Assembly: GCF_042685085.1 (NCBI RefSeq)
Contig: NZ_JBHUMM010000007.1
Coordinates: 186,001 to 250,000 of the forward strand
DNA: 64,000 nucleotides
Source of the DNA: Marinicrinis sediminis
Lineage (GTDB): Bacteria > Bacillota > Bacilli > Paenibacillales > KCTC-33676
Reading direction: 5' to 3'
Shown: positions 50,276-59,909 of the stretch, piece after piece
Layout: every line of letters begins with the position of its first letter
Position numbering within the stretch: the stretch's first letter is position 1
Translations under genes and position numbers: made by a program
The notes under the pieces: generated by a model
The model's database searches: none
Told to the model about the DNA's origin: nothing
Seen by the model: only the letters and a program-made list of their open reading frames with translations

Positions 50276-53200
50276 TCACTCCGCTTTTATTACGTAATTT
50301 TCAAATAACTGATAGATAAGGTACTCGAGTTCTTGCCGAGGTACATTCTTACCTGCCGCATTGATCATTCTTTCTAAATTTGAATAGACCGTCGCCGACT
50401 TAACAGACAGATCGACCTTATTAATCAATTTCCTGCTATTGTTCAGTTGAACTGAAACCATATTCAAGTTGTTTTGTTCAATTTCCTGTTCAGTAAGCCT
50501 TAGCTCCTCTAGATCGTGATTTAGTTGCGAAAAGAATAAATCATAAGTGGTATCAGACCAATCCTCCACTCTGACCCCTACGTATTCTTTAGCAAATTGC
50601 TCTATCCATAAATCTCCTTTCTCACTAGATAGCGAATTTTTAATTCTTTCCGACAGCTTATTAACCGAATAAGACCCGTTGGCCCGCTGTTCTTCAACCC
50701 AATTGTTTAAGTTTTTGTAATTGCTGAGTTCCATAACCTGTAACAATTTCTCTGCTAGTTCGTTCTTTAGCAATACAGTGAAATTCTCTGCGTATTGCTT
50801 AATACCTATCAACTTATCTATATTATTTTGGTAGAGTCTTATTAGCTGTGCGACCGATTGTTGAGGATCTACCTCTGACCTTTTTATGAGATCCCTAAAC
50901 TCGCCAAATTCCTTATCTACGTTAATAGAAGTTTGCGCAATCCTAGGAAGCGACCGCAGCCACTTCAATAAAGTGCCGCAAATAAATATTAGTCTAGATT
51001 GGTTGTTCAAACGCGTTTCAAGTGAATCAACAAAGCACTTCTCAATACTATTAAAAAATTCAACATAGCTATCACTAATGTGCTCATAAGCGTACTGATA
51101 GTAATCCGCTCCAGTCTCCACTATGATTTCGAAAAGCGTAGATCCATCTATGCCTGGAACAAACATACCATTGCGGTACAGCATAAACTCGTTCCAACGA
51201 TCCCTAAGCAATGCAACAAATAGTATAGGGATCAACGGCTTCCTAATTCCAAACGGCGGAGCCGAGCACAGCTCTACTAAATCTTTGAAATTACCCTTCG
51301 GGTTACTCTCTAAAACCTCGATTAATCTTGCTCTAAGAGCAGCAAATGACTCGTTTAATATGTTTGAGTAGTCTAAATTATTGACATTCACATCAAGCCT
51401 GCCATTGTTTTTGAAGATAGTAGCAAACAATGCATAATCAGGACCATTTCCTTCAATGCCAAACTGCTGTGTGCTTGGCTCCTCAATCATTTTATCAATA
51501 AGCTTAATCGCCGCATTTCTTTGCACTCTCGAAACCGTATTCCTATTGAAGGAGTCATTCAAGATCACAGGTGTGCACTTAAACAGTTCATAGCATTTAT
51601 CAGATAATTTTTCTGATACCTCAAGTTCGGAGTGCATCGTCATTTTATTGCCATCAATATACCAGGTCTTCTGATCTTCATATGAGATTATTTCGGATAG
51701 ATACTGAGAGATTCTGTATCTAGTCTCATTGAATAAGACCTCTAGTTCTTCCTTAATTCCCTTATCTTCCGCAAGTAGAGCCTTGTTTCTTCTTAGTGAG
51801 TCCAAACCTAAATAATTATAAACATCTGGTATAATTTCCAGTAGAGGTTTGGAGTGTAAGAAAAATAGCTTTCTATCATATTCCTTACTCAAACTTCGTA
51901 AAATGAGATCAAGTGAATCGTATGACTCTAAATTTTCTGCTAAAACATAATAGACTGTTAGATCAGACTGTTTATTCTCCTGAATCATTTTCCGATCCAT
52001 TATTTCTTTTCCATACACAATTCTCACTTCAGAGAATCTTGTCATTCCCTTGTCATCATTGTACCGTTCAGGAAAATAAAATTTCTTAACGAGATTATTG
52101 TGTAGAACTTCTATTTCCTTAGCTTGATCTGCTTTTATTACATGCTTTTCATGTTCTAGGCGTTCATGCATATCGACTGAACTGCCTGCAAATAACTCCC
52201 AGTAATCATTCACTCTATTAAACCTAATTACTTTATGTTTGCTGAGTACAGGTAAAATATCTGAGAGTTCATCTTCTGTAATTTGTGTTGCAAACCGTAA
52301 GAAATCTGAATTAAGCTTCTGTTCGTTTTGTACCGAGCACAAGTTCCAAAGAGTTATGAACTTCACTAGGTTCGTTGCCGACTGGTTATTTAGAAGTTCC
52401 TCAGGAAAACGGGCCATTGCTTTTTTATATAAAAGGATATGTTCGGATACATCATCATTCCCAAAATCATTCGAGTAGGAAAAGAAAAAATCAAACAGCT
52501 GGTAGCCTAAATAATATTCGTTACATTTGCTTATATGATTTAACAACCCACCCGTTTCTTGACTTTCTAGAAAAGTAAATAACGTTCTCTCATTTTGTCC
52601 AAACACTCGGGTTAGATGTGGCAGAAGGAAAATCGAAACCGGATGAAGCGGGTACATACCTCGAACTACCAACTCATCTCGTTCCGTCTGATTGATACTC
52701 GGAAAGAGCGGGTACTTTCTCAGCATTTTACGTGTTGTAGAGAAAGCTACCTCACTAATAATTGGCTTCTGGTCAATATTCTCTGTAAGAATTAACTCCG
52801 AGATTCTGAGAAAGGTCGCTTGATCACTTTTCACCAAGTATTGATTAAACCTCTTCTCAATACGTTGAAATTCCCTAGCTATCTCTTCATTCGAAGCATT
52901 AAAATAGGAACGCAAACTTCTATGGGTAATTAACAATAAGTGTATTGAACTCATTCTGTTTGCAAGTTCCGCAAGATCTTGCATATCTTGCATAGCCTCA
53001 TTAAATTCATTCGCATTCAGGCCCTGCAAAAACCTAGCAAATTCATCATACACGATAAATATCCCCAAGTTGTTATCTTGTAGGATTGCTGCCAGATATT
53101 CCATCTGTGATAAAAAACTATAGTCATAATCAATATCAAACGATGCACCAGCGGTCATAAGGGGGTAGATTTCCGAAAAATACTTTATCTCGGTTTCATT

Positions 53201-53752
53201 CTGCTTTTTAATTTCTTCAACCCACCGCTTCAGCTCTTTTCCATCTTTATCTAATTGGACACAAAACTTGTCATACGTATCTTGGAAATCTTTCTCCCAT
53301 AATTTTATGGAACTAATTATTTTTGCTGCCAATCCGGGTAATACAACATCAATGCCATTTTCTTTAAGTATCTTTACAACACTAGCTATAATTGAGTGTC
53401 TAAACCTGCCTGCGTTACCACTTAACAAAATTGGCAGGTAAGGTATCGGTAGTTCACTTGCATTTTTTATCATTCCTGGAATGTAATCATCGACTTGTTC
53501 AAACTTTTCAGCTAACGTATGAACTTCAGAAAGAGTACTCATTTTTGATACAATACTCCCAATTATATTGGCCAAAAACGATTTCCCAGTACCATATGGA
53601 CCTATAATAATATGAGATCGGTTAGACCCTACAGCAAATCCATCCATTATTCCTTTCATAGCTTCAGCGTGAGAAGGCGTAGGAATATAGCTTTTAAACA
53701 ACTCTGCATTTCCAATATCTAATTTGATGTTAACACTTGATTTGAATGCCAT
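50276..53752 (-). CDS. sspC: Large AAA-type ATPase (SspC-like)
   Basis: 1158 residues. Walker A IIIGPYGTGKSFLANIIG (K57), Walker B LGIFIVYDEFARFLQG (D236, E237), then HLLLITHRSLRSYF as sensor-1 region. The remaining 800 residues are helical with few recognisable motifs. It starts 2 bp after the DUF4007 gene and ends 4 bp before the PAPS-reductase-like gene, so the three form one tight operon. The same ATPase style (GPYGTGKS near the N-terminus, over 1000 residues) is found in BREX BrxC-type proteins; the neighbours favour the Ssp interpretation. It would supply energy to the DNA-modifying complex. Confidence 0.65.
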   Translation of the reverse strand: MAFKSSVNIKLDIGNAELFKSYIPTPSHAEAMKGIMDGFAVGSNRSHIIIGPYGTGKSFLANIIGSIVSKMSTLSEVHTLAEKFEQVDDYIPGMIKNASELPIPYLPILLSGNAGRFRHSIIASVVKILKENGIDVVLPGLAAKIISSIKLWEKDFQDTYDKFCVQLDKDGKELKRWVEEIKKQNETEIKYFSEIYPLMTAGASFDIDYDYSFLSQMEYLAAILQDNNLGIFIVYDEFARFLQGLNANEFNEAMQDMQDLAELANRMSSIHLLLITHRSLRSYFNASNEEIAREFQRIEKRFNQYLVKSDQATFLRISELILTENIDQKPIISEVAFSTTRKMLRKYPLFPSINQTERDELVVRGMYPLHPVSIFLLPHLTRVFGQNERTLFTFLESQETGGLLNHISKCNEYYLGYQLFDFFFSYSNDFGNDDVSEHILLYKKAMARFPEELLNNQSATNLVKFITLWNLCSVQNEQKLNSDFLRFATQITEDELSDILPVLSKHKVIRFNRVNDYWELFAGSSVDMHERLEHEKHVIKADQAKEIEVLHNNLVKKFYFPERYNDDKGMTRFSEVRIVYGKEIMDRKMIQENKQSDLTVYYVLAENLESYDSLDLILRSLSKEYDRKLFFLHSKPLLEIIPDVYNYLGLDSLRRNKALLAEDKGIKEELEVLFNETRYRISQYLSEIISYEDQKTWYIDGNKMTMHSELEVSEKLSDKCYELFKCTPVILNDSFNRNTVSRVQRNAAIKLIDKMIEEPSTQQFGIEGNGPDYALFATIFKNNGRLDVNVNNLDYSNILNESFAALRARLIEVLESNPKGNFKDLVELCSAPPFGIRKPLIPILFVALLRDRWNEFMLYRNGMFVPGIDGSTLFEIIVETGADYYQYAYEHISDSYVEFFNSIEKCFVDSLETRLNNQSRLIFICGTLLKWLRSLPRIAQTSINVDKEFGEFRDLIKRSEVDPQQSVAQLIRLYQNNIDKLIGIKQYAENFTVLLKNELAEKLLQVMELSNYKNLNNWVEEQRANGSYSVNKLSERIKNSLSSEKGDLWIEQFAKEYVGVRVEDWSDTTYDLFFSQLNHDLEELRLTEQEIEQNNLNMVSVQLNNSRKLINKVDLSVKSATVYSNLERMINAAGKNVPRQELEYLIYQLFENYVIKAE

Positions 53753-53754
53753 CT

Positions 53755-54642
53755 TTAGTAGGTCATCCTTTCAAAAAACTCGCCTTTTATATAATCAATA
53801 GATGAAACCATCGGCAATCTAATATAGTCTAAATTATTTGTTCTAATATACTCAATCGGGTACTTGTCATGGGTCGTTAGAATATTTAAGGCTTCGACAA
53901 CCTTATTTCGAGTTAAATTAAATATTCTTCCCCATAGATTTTCTGCATTCACAATCTCATCGACACCAATAAGTCGATCCTCTGATATCTGGTCATAATC
54001 GAGTAGAACGTAATAAAGAGCCGGGATACCTATCGTAGAGATTTTAGAAGCCACTTTTCTGATTGTGTCATCCCGTTCTCCCGAATGTTCACTTTTCATT
54101 AATGATAATCTTGAAAAAGGACAGAATAAAACGTCTTCCGGATCATTCACATCAGGTACCTTCGTATAAAATTGAATCAAACAATCAATGTCTCTTTTGA
54201 GAGAATTCTTCGATACTGCTTTCGCTTCATTTTGGCTTACCCAAGTGATAAATGAATTGAATAAATCGCGTTTACCAACTATCGTTTCTCTATATTTATT
54301 AAAGTACCAATCGAAAACAGTCGAAAGATCATTCCCATTTCTTACCAAATGGTAGTGAAGTATGGACAGTGATTCATTCCTTTGAAGGAGTCGATCACTC
54401 TCGAACAAAATATCTCCTATTTCAGATAACGCATGTACACGCTGACCATCTTCTGTTCTTTCTTCAAGTACGTTGAAAGCAAGTAACCAATATTTTAAGG
54501 ACTCAAGCATGTTTTTGCCCAAGCCAACTGTTTCAAAAGCATATTCATCAAAAAAGAATCTTTTATCTTGCTTTACTGCCCTTAACCCCTTACTAAACCA
54601 TTTATCTCTTATATAAAAGCTTTGATGTCTAGCATAGGCCAT
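53755..54642 (-). CDS. sspB: DUF4007-family protein (SspB-like)
   Basis: 295 residues, start after AGAGGAAGATCTATAT. The N-terminus ARHQSFYIRDKWFSKGLRAV followed by FGLGKNM-like VGLGKNMLESLKYWLLAFNVLE is the DUF4007 signature. To my knowledge SspB of the single-stranded phosphorothioation system, a DNA-nicking subunit, belongs to this family, and DUF4007 genes often lie next to PAPS-reductase and ATPase genes as here. First gene of the island operon; the promoter must lie in 54643-54800. Not to be confused with the ClpX adaptor of the same name. Confidence 0.7.
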   Translation of the reverse strand: MAYARHQSFYIRDKWFSKGLRAVKQDKRFFFDEYAFETVGLGKNMLESLKYWLLAFNVLEERTEDGQRVHALSEIGDILFESDRLLQRNESLSILHYHLVRNGNDLSTVFDWYFNKYRETIVGKRDLFNSFITWVSQNEAKAVSKNSLKRDIDCLIQFYTKVPDVNDPEDVLFCPFSRLSLMKSEHSGERDDTIRKVASKISTIGIPALYYVLLDYDQISEDRLIGVDEIVNAENLWGRIFNLTRNKVVEALNILTTHDKYPIEYIRTNNLDYIRLPMVSSIDYIKGEFFERMTY

Positions 54643-54800
54643 ATATAGATCTTCCTCTCTTGAAATGAAAAATTACTCCTGGAGAGATACCTCCAGCAGT
54701 AATTATACATCAGTGCGCCAAAAAAAAACACCCTATTATCGGAACGCACGTTCCTATTATTTTAGTTCATTTCCTCTTAAGATGCATTAGGATAAGATCG
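54643..54800. other. Promoter region of the defence island
   Basis: About 150 bp between the first island gene and the repeat array. It contains CTCCTGGAG-ATAC-CTCCAG near 54672-54695, an imperfect inverted repeat that could be an operator. No gene. Confidence 0.35.
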
Positions 54801-55017
54801 AATCTTTATTTAACTTGCCTGCGAAAGCTATCCTTGATGACTACCTTAGTGGTGGATTATGATGCCGTGCTCCTTCGCTCCGCTTCGTCCGCGCGGGACT
54901 GAACCCCTACCGTCCGTTTTTCGGACTCCCTATTGATTCCACTCCATTCAACTTCTGTAGCAATAAAAAAGACACCCTTACGGGCGCCTTTTTTATTCCT
55001 ATGGAGACGAGGGGAGT
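54801..55017. repeat. ssrA-flanking repeat, copy A
   Basis: About 217 bp. It shares AATCTTTATTTAA-TTGCCTGCG, the block GATTATGATGCCGTGCTCC through CGCGCGGGACTGAACCCC, the terminator-like GACACCCTTACGGGCGCC, and a final CCTATGGAGACGAGGGGAGT with copy C. That last 20 bp matches the 3' end of ssrA with one change. Confidence 0.9.
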
Positions 55018-55022
55018 ATCAC

Positions 55023-55220
55023 AATCTTTATTTAATCTGCCTGCGGAAGTCTATCCTCGATGACTACTTTAGCGGTAGATTATGATGCCGTGCTCCTTCG
55101 CTCCGCTTCGTCCGCGCGGGACTGAACCCCAGGGTTCGCCTCCCTTCTTCACACCTTTACAAGACAAGAGCCCCGACCTATTAGGCCGGAGCTCTTGTCT
55201 TGTATGGAGGCGAGGGGAGT
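55023..55220. repeat. ssrA-flanking repeat, copy B
   Basis: About 198 bp. The first 110 bp match copies A and C, but the middle is replaced by a different hairpin (ACAAGACAAGAGC, 55159-55171, with GCTCTTGTCTTGT, 55191-55203, 13-bp stem). It ends TATGGAGGCGAGGGGAGT, identical to the ssrA 3' end over these 18 bp. Confidence 0.9.
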
Positions 55221-55225
55221 ATCAC

Positions 55226-55443
55226 AATCTTTATTTAATCTGCCTACGGAAGTCTATCCTCGATGACTACCTTAGCGGTGGATTATGATGCCGTGCTCCT
55301 TCGCTCCGCTTCGTCCGCGCGGGACTGAACCCCTACCATCCGATTTTCGGACTCCCGATTGATTCCACTCCATTCAACTTCTGTAGCAATAAAAAAGACA
55401 CCCTTACGGGCGCCTTTTTTATTCCTATGGAGGCGAGGGGAGT
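55226..55443. repeat. ssrA-flanking repeat, copy C (runs into ssrA)
   Basis: About 218 bp, nearly identical to copy A in its 3' two thirds; its last 16 bp are the genuine 3' end of ssrA. The 55391-55420 stretch (AAAAAA GACACCC TTAC GGGCGCC TTTTTT, imperfect stem) is the ssrA terminator. Confidence 0.9.
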
Positions 55444-55791
55444 CGAACCCCTGTCCGAAGATATCGCCACACCAGCTTCTACGGGTGTAGTGACTTGTGG
55501 GTGTTTCGCCTAAGCTGCTGCCAAGTCACCCACCACAGCCTAGACTAGTCTGATTGTCTTCTTCCGTTAGCCCCAGACGGAGACTAAACGGCGTATCCCA
55601 CTAAATGTGAGCCCCTGTCTCGGCACATGGGCGATGCAGAGGAGGAGCACGCTAGCAGGTTATTAAGCTGCTAAAGCGTAGTTAGTTTGTTGTTTGCCAG
55701 TTATTATTGGCTTTAGCGTTTTAGAGTGGACGCGTCCCCACTACCCGCTACTCATGCTCGAACTATCCCCGTCGAATCCATAAACGCCCCC
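55428..55791 (-). ncRNA. ssrA: tmRNA (transfer-messenger RNA)
   Basis: About 364 nt. The 5' end GGGGGCGTTTATGGATTCGACGG and 3' end GTTCGACTCCCCTCGCCTCC-A pair as the tRNA-like acceptor stem (one G-U), with the T-loop in place. CCA is not encoded. The tag frame near 55665-55715 ends in the canonical YALAA before tandem stops; read back it gives LKPIITGKQQTNYALAA, with the exact resume codon not determined. It rescues stalled ribosomes together with SmpB, encoded 256 bp upstream. Its 3' end is a classic integrase attachment site, fitting the repeats and the island beside it. Confidence 0.97.
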
Positions 55792-56047
55792 GTGTTTGGA
55801 AGAGCCGCGAACGACTCTTCTCTATCATCAGCGCTCCCTGATTAAAGGGAGGGTTGACTCGACAAATCTTAAAAAACGAGCTACCTGTTTACCAACTAAA
55901 GACTCTCTCATCGTTCAGCAGCTTGAGGAGAAGCCATCTGAACTATGCATTCAGTATAACATAGCTTTAGCGCCATGCCTCTAGGAGTCTGATGTAAGAA
56001 GAGAAATATACTGGAAAATCATCCTCTCACCTCATATAGCCCTATCC

Positions 56048-56527
56048 TCACCTTGCGATCTTTTGCTTTTCACGCAATGCGCGCTGGATATCACGCTGAG
56101 CATCCTTTTTGGCTGCACTGGCCCGTTTGTCATACTGCTTCTTCCCTTTACCCAGTCCAATCAGCAGCTTGGCATAGCCATTGCGCGTGTAGACTTTCAA
56201 GGGAACGAGCGTATAGCCCTGTTGCTTGGTCGCCCCGATCAGCTTGGCAATCTCCTTCTTCTTGAGCAGCAGCTTTCTTGCTCTCGTCGGATCAGTCGGA
56301 TTGAACCGATTGCCATTTTCGAACGGGCTGACATGCATATTGTGGATGAATGCCTCGCCATTGCGAATAGTCGCAAAGCTGTCATTCAGATTACCCTTGC
56401 CTGCCCGCAATGATTTGATCTCGGTTCCGGTTAATACCATCCCTGCTTCATAGGTTTCCTCGATGAAATAATCATGGGAAGCCTTGCGATTTTGGGCAAG
56501 CGGTTTTTGTTCCTGATTTTTCCCCAT
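56048..56527 (-). CDS. smpB: SsrA-binding protein SmpB
   Basis: 159 residues, start after GGGAGAGGAGCAGTC. Typical SmpB sequence: AQNRKASHDYFIEETYEAGMVL, TGTEIKSLRAGKGNLNDSFA, KRLLLKKKEI-type segment and a basic C-terminal tail KRASAAKKDAQRDIQRALREKQ. It binds the tRNA-like domain of tmRNA and delivers it to stalled ribosomes. Downstream of rnr on the same strand with ssrA following, the usual Firmicute order. Confidence 0.98.
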   Translation of the reverse strand: MGKNQEQKPLAQNRKASHDYFIEETYEAGMVLTGTEIKSLRAGKGNLNDSFATIRNGEAFIHNMHVSPFENGNRFNPTDPTRARKLLLKKKEIAKLIGATKQQGYTLVPLKVYTRNGYAKLLIGLGKGKKQYDKRASAAKKDAQRDIQRALREKQKIAR

Positions 56528-56647
56528 GACTGCTCCTCTCCCTCCTATGAATCAAGTGAATCCAAGACTGCCATAAAGGCGTCAGGAATTTATTGTATCA
56601 ACTTCATTCATGGAAATCAAGCAGATGAACCGGATGCCCATCCGAGA

Positions 56648-59029
56648 TCAGCCCTTTTTCTTCCAATACTTCTTCTTGCGCGGCTTCTTGCGTTTGGAAG
56701 AACTCCACTCTCCCTCACCTGATGACGAAGCCGTGGAAGAACGTTCACCCCGAGGTTTGCCGCCTTTCTGATCCCGCTTGTCGGTTCCGGTTCCGCCGCT
56801 TCCCTTCGGCTTGCTGCTGCGGCGGGAACCGCCATCCTGCTGCTTCCGCTTTGCTTTGAAACCGGAGCCTGGAACCACACTCATTTTCTTTTCCCGCGGC
56901 TTCATATCGACCATCTCAAAATCGATCGTGTAATCATCCATGTTTACTCTTGCAACCCGCACCTTCACCTCATCACCGATACGGAAGACGCGGGAAGTGC
57001 GTTCCCCGATCAGGGCAAGATGACGTTCGTCGTAATGATAATAATCTTCGCTGAGATCGCTTAACCGGATCAGCCCTTCTACCGTGTTGCCCAGCTCAAT
57101 GAACATACCGAAATTGGTGACACCGCTGATAATGCCTTCGAACTCCTCGCCCACCTTGTCCAGCATGAACTCGGCCTTCTTCAGCTTGTCTGTATCGCGT
57201 TCGGCATCGACCGCCACCCGTTCCCGTTCCGAAGACTGTCTGGCGATATCCTCCATTCGTCCGCTCAGATATCCGTGTCGCTTATCACTGAGTGTGCCTC
57301 CACCCAAGGATACCTCGCGAATAATGCGGTGGATAACCAGATCCGGGTAACGACGTATAGGGGACGTAAAATGGGAATAATACTCTGCGGCCAATCCGAA
57401 ATGGCCCAGACTTTCCTCATCATATTTGGCCTGCTTCATGGAGCGAAGCATCATCGTACTGATGACGGTTTCTTCCTTGGTCCCCTCGATTTCTTCCAGC
57501 AGCGTCTGCAGCGCACGCGGATGAACCGTGTTGCCTTTGCCCCTTACGACATAACCGAAGTTGGTAATGAACTCCATGAACGTGAACAACTTCTCCTGAT
57601 CGGGGTCCTCATGTATACGGTACAAGAAAGGTACCTTCAGCCAGTAGAAATGCTCCGCTACCGTTTCATTGGCCGCCAGCATGAATTCCTCGATAATTCG
57701 CTCGGCAATGCTGCGATCACGCTTCACAATATCTACCGGCTTGCCTTCCTCATCCACGATGACCTTGGATTCCTGGAAATCGAAATCGACTGCTCCCCGG
57801 CGCATCCGCTTCTTGCGAAGCATGACGGCCAAACGTTCCATCCGCTTGAACAAATCGATCAGATGAGCGTACCGCTCACTAACCTCAGGATCTTCCTCCT
57901 GCAGAATCTTCCGAACATTAGTATAGGTCATTCGCTCCGTCGTTCGAATGACACTCGGGAAGATGTCATGCTTGATGACCTTCCCTGCCTCATCAAACTC
58001 CATCTCGCACGACAGCGTCAGGCGATCCACCTTGGGGTTCAGACTGCAAATGCCGTTGGACAGGCGATGGGGCAGCATCGGAATCACCCGATCCACCAAA
58101 TACACGCTGCACCCTCGGCGATACGCTTCCTGATCGAGCTCAGAGCCTTCCTTCACATAATACCCGACGTCTGCGATATGAACGCCCAACTTGAAATGCC
58201 CGTTATCCAGCAGCTCCACGTTGACGGCATCGTCCAGATCCTTCGCATCTTCCCCGTCAATCGTTACTATCGTCAGATCCCTCAGATCTCTTCTGCCTGC
58301 GAGATCTGCTTCCGTAATCTCTTCCGCAATTCCTTCCGCTTCCTCCATCACTTCATCGGGAAACACCTCAGGCAGATCATGCTTGCGGATAATCGACAAA
58401 ATGTCCACACCCGGGTCATTTTTATGACCGAGAATCTCCTTCACACGGCCTTCAGCCGCTGCTCGTCCCTCCGGATAATGCACGATATCCACGACAACCT
58501 TGTGTCCATCTGCTGCCCCGTTGAAGTTTTCCTTCGGAATAAAGATATCCCGGCTGATTCGCTTGTCATCCGGCAAAACGAAGGCGTAGCTCTCCAAATC
58601 CTGAAACGTTCCGACTACCTGGGTGATGGCCCGCTGTACAATCCGCACAACTTCTCCTTCCAGCCGGCCGCCAGACTGATCCTTGGACGTAACACGAACG
58701 AGGACAATATCACCGTTCATGGCCCCTTTCAGGTCGTTGGCATGGATATATACGTCGTCACGGTCGTCATTTTCAGGCAGCAGGAACGCAAACCCTTTCG
58801 GATGCGCCTGCAACTTTCCTTTCACCAGATTCATCCGGTCCGGTATCCCGTAACGATCGGCACGGGTACGCAAAATGCTTCCCTCATGCTCCAGCTCATT
58901 GAGAAGCTTCAGAAAGTCGCGAAAGGCGTCCGCCCCTTCAATCTCAAAATGCTGTTCCAGTTCCTGATATGTCATCGGCTTGTAAGCCGTCTCTTGCATA
59001 AATTCCAGTAATTCTTCTCTTGTTATCAT
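56648..59029 (-). CDS. rnr: Ribonuclease R
   Basis: 793 residues, the ATG overlapping the esterase stop by 4 bp (ATGA). Domain order: N-terminal winged helix (1-60), two cold-shock OB folds (65-225, HPKGFAFLLPENDDRDDVYIHANDLKGAMNGD), catalytic RNB domain with the metal-binding cluster TIDGEDAKDLDDAV (about 253-266), YSHFTSPIRRYPDL, an S1 domain (EFEGIISGVTNFGMFIEL), and an 80-residue basic, Gly/Ser/Lys-rich tail. A processive 3'-5' exoribonuclease that degrades structured RNA and works with tmRNA/SmpB on defective messages, in keeping with its neighbours. Confidence 0.97.
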   Translation of the reverse strand: MITREELLEFMQETAYKPMTYQELEQHFEIEGADAFRDFLKLLNELEHEGSILRTRADRYGIPDRMNLVKGKLQAHPKGFAFLLPENDDRDDVYIHANDLKGAMNGDIVLVRVTSKDQSGGRLEGEVVRIVQRAITQVVGTFQDLESYAFVLPDDKRISRDIFIPKENFNGAADGHKVVVDIVHYPEGRAAAEGRVKEILGHKNDPGVDILSIIRKHDLPEVFPDEVMEEAEGIAEEITEADLAGRRDLRDLTIVTIDGEDAKDLDDAVNVELLDNGHFKLGVHIADVGYYVKEGSELDQEAYRRGCSVYLVDRVIPMLPHRLSNGICSLNPKVDRLTLSCEMEFDEAGKVIKHDIFPSVIRTTERMTYTNVRKILQEEDPEVSERYAHLIDLFKRMERLAVMLRKKRMRRGAVDFDFQESKVIVDEEGKPVDIVKRDRSIAERIIEEFMLAANETVAEHFYWLKVPFLYRIHEDPDQEKLFTFMEFITNFGYVVRGKGNTVHPRALQTLLEEIEGTKEETVISTMMLRSMKQAKYDEESLGHFGLAAEYYSHFTSPIRRYPDLVIHRIIREVSLGGGTLSDKRHGYLSGRMEDIARQSSERERVAVDAERDTDKLKKAEFMLDKVGEEFEGIISGVTNFGMFIELGNTVEGLIRLSDLSEDYYHYDERHLALIGERTSRVFRIGDEVKVRVARVNMDDYTIDFEMVDMKPREKKMSVVPGSGFKAKRKQQDGGSRRSSKPKGSGGTGTDKRDQKGGKPRGERSSTASSSGEGEWSSSKRKKPRKKKYWKKKG

Positions 59030-59847
59030 GTCATCACCTCTATTAAGCCTGATATCGGGTCAGGCTGCTCCTGTACTTCTTTCTCTGCTACAATGTGCTG
59101 CACAAACTGATCCACACGCCGATACACGTCTTCCCGCTCCTTGTCCAACAAAATGGAATGGGAACTCTCGGACATGTAATGCAGGCGCTTCTGGCTGGAC
59201 GAGCATCGCTTGTAGATGTATGCTGCGCTATGCGGCTTGACCGTTCGATCCTTCATACCCTGCAAAATCAGCATCGGAGCTGCCACGAGCGGAAGCTTGC
59301 GCTTCACGATTCGCACCAGCTTTTGCAAACAAACGACGCATTTTACCGGGGTTCGGTCATAGGCGCACGCTTCATCCAGCGTCTGTGCGAGACGACGCGG
59401 CTTTTTCGTCACATAAGGGACAAAGGGATGCACCACCCTTGCAAAGGCCGCCTTGTACGTCGTCACATAAATCGGCGTACCTAATGAAATTACCCCGCTC
59501 ACCGGACGTTTAATCGCCAACAGCAACGACAACAGTCCCCCCATCGAGTGCCCGACCAAAAAAATAGATGCATAACCCGCTTGCTGCAAACGATCATAGC
59601 TGAGTATCACATGTCTCATCCAGTCTTTCCAGGTCGTTTTTCTCATTTCTTCGGGAGAGGTGCCATGCCCGGGAAGCTGTATGGCATGGACACTGTAGCC
59701 GAGATCCTGCCAGTAATAGGCACCGCGGCGGAACTCGGATGGAGAGCCTGTAAAGCCATGCACGAGCAGCAGGGCTGTTGAGGCCCGTTCCCCTGTACCG
59801 GCCAGGTGAAATGGCTCAGGTGAGTTGAATATGCGATTCGAATGCAT
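59026..59847 (-). CDS. est: Alpha/beta-hydrolase, carboxylesterase of the Est30/monoacylglycerol lipase type
   Basis: 273 residues. Nucleophile elbow GHSMGG near residue 96, oxyanion HGFTGSP near 30, a late Asp in LQGMKDRTVKPHSA and His in SESSHSILLDKERE complete the catalytic triad. The gene lies between secG and rnr as in many Firmicutes, where it is annotated as carboxylesterase; the physiological substrate is unknown. The stop overlaps the rnr start. Confidence 0.92.
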   Translation of the reverse strand: MHSNRIFNSPEPFHLAGTGERASTALLLVHGFTGSPSEFRRGAYYWQDLGYSVHAIQLPGHGTSPEEMRKTTWKDWMRHVILSYDRLQQAGYASIFLVGHSMGGLLSLLLAIKRPVSGVISLGTPIYVTTYKAAFARVVHPFVPYVTKKPRRLAQTLDEACAYDRTPVKCVVCLQKLVRIVKRKLPLVAAPMLILQGMKDRTVKPHSAAYIYKRCSSSQKRLHYMSESSHSILLDKEREDVYRRVDQFVQHIVAEKEVQEQPDPISGLIEVMT

Positions 59848-59909
59848 CTCACTTCCCCCTCTCGGCTACAATGGACGTCCATCCACTATGTAAATTGCGT
59901 ATAAAAAAA

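Noticed and set aside
49396..54642. BREX type 4 system (PAPS-reductase-like protein plus large ATPase)
   Set aside because: No PglZ-type phosphatase and no BrxL are present, while the DUF4007 gene and the F-G-H-like genes fit phosphorothioation-based defence better.
39608..54642. Classic Dnd (dndBCDE) system
   Set aside because: No DndB, DndD (SMC-like) or DndE was recognised; only a DndC-like protein is present, with DUF4007 and an AAA-type ATPase as its partners.
54801..55443. CRISPR array or minisatellite
   Set aside because: The units are about 200 bp long, only three copies, without short direct repeats separated by unique spacers; their ends match ssrA.
57275..59011. 578-codon open frame antisense to rnr
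   Set aside because: It is fully inside the RNase R gene on the opposite strand, has no ribosome binding site, and its composition (many His, Arg, Gln) is that of a reversed coding frame.
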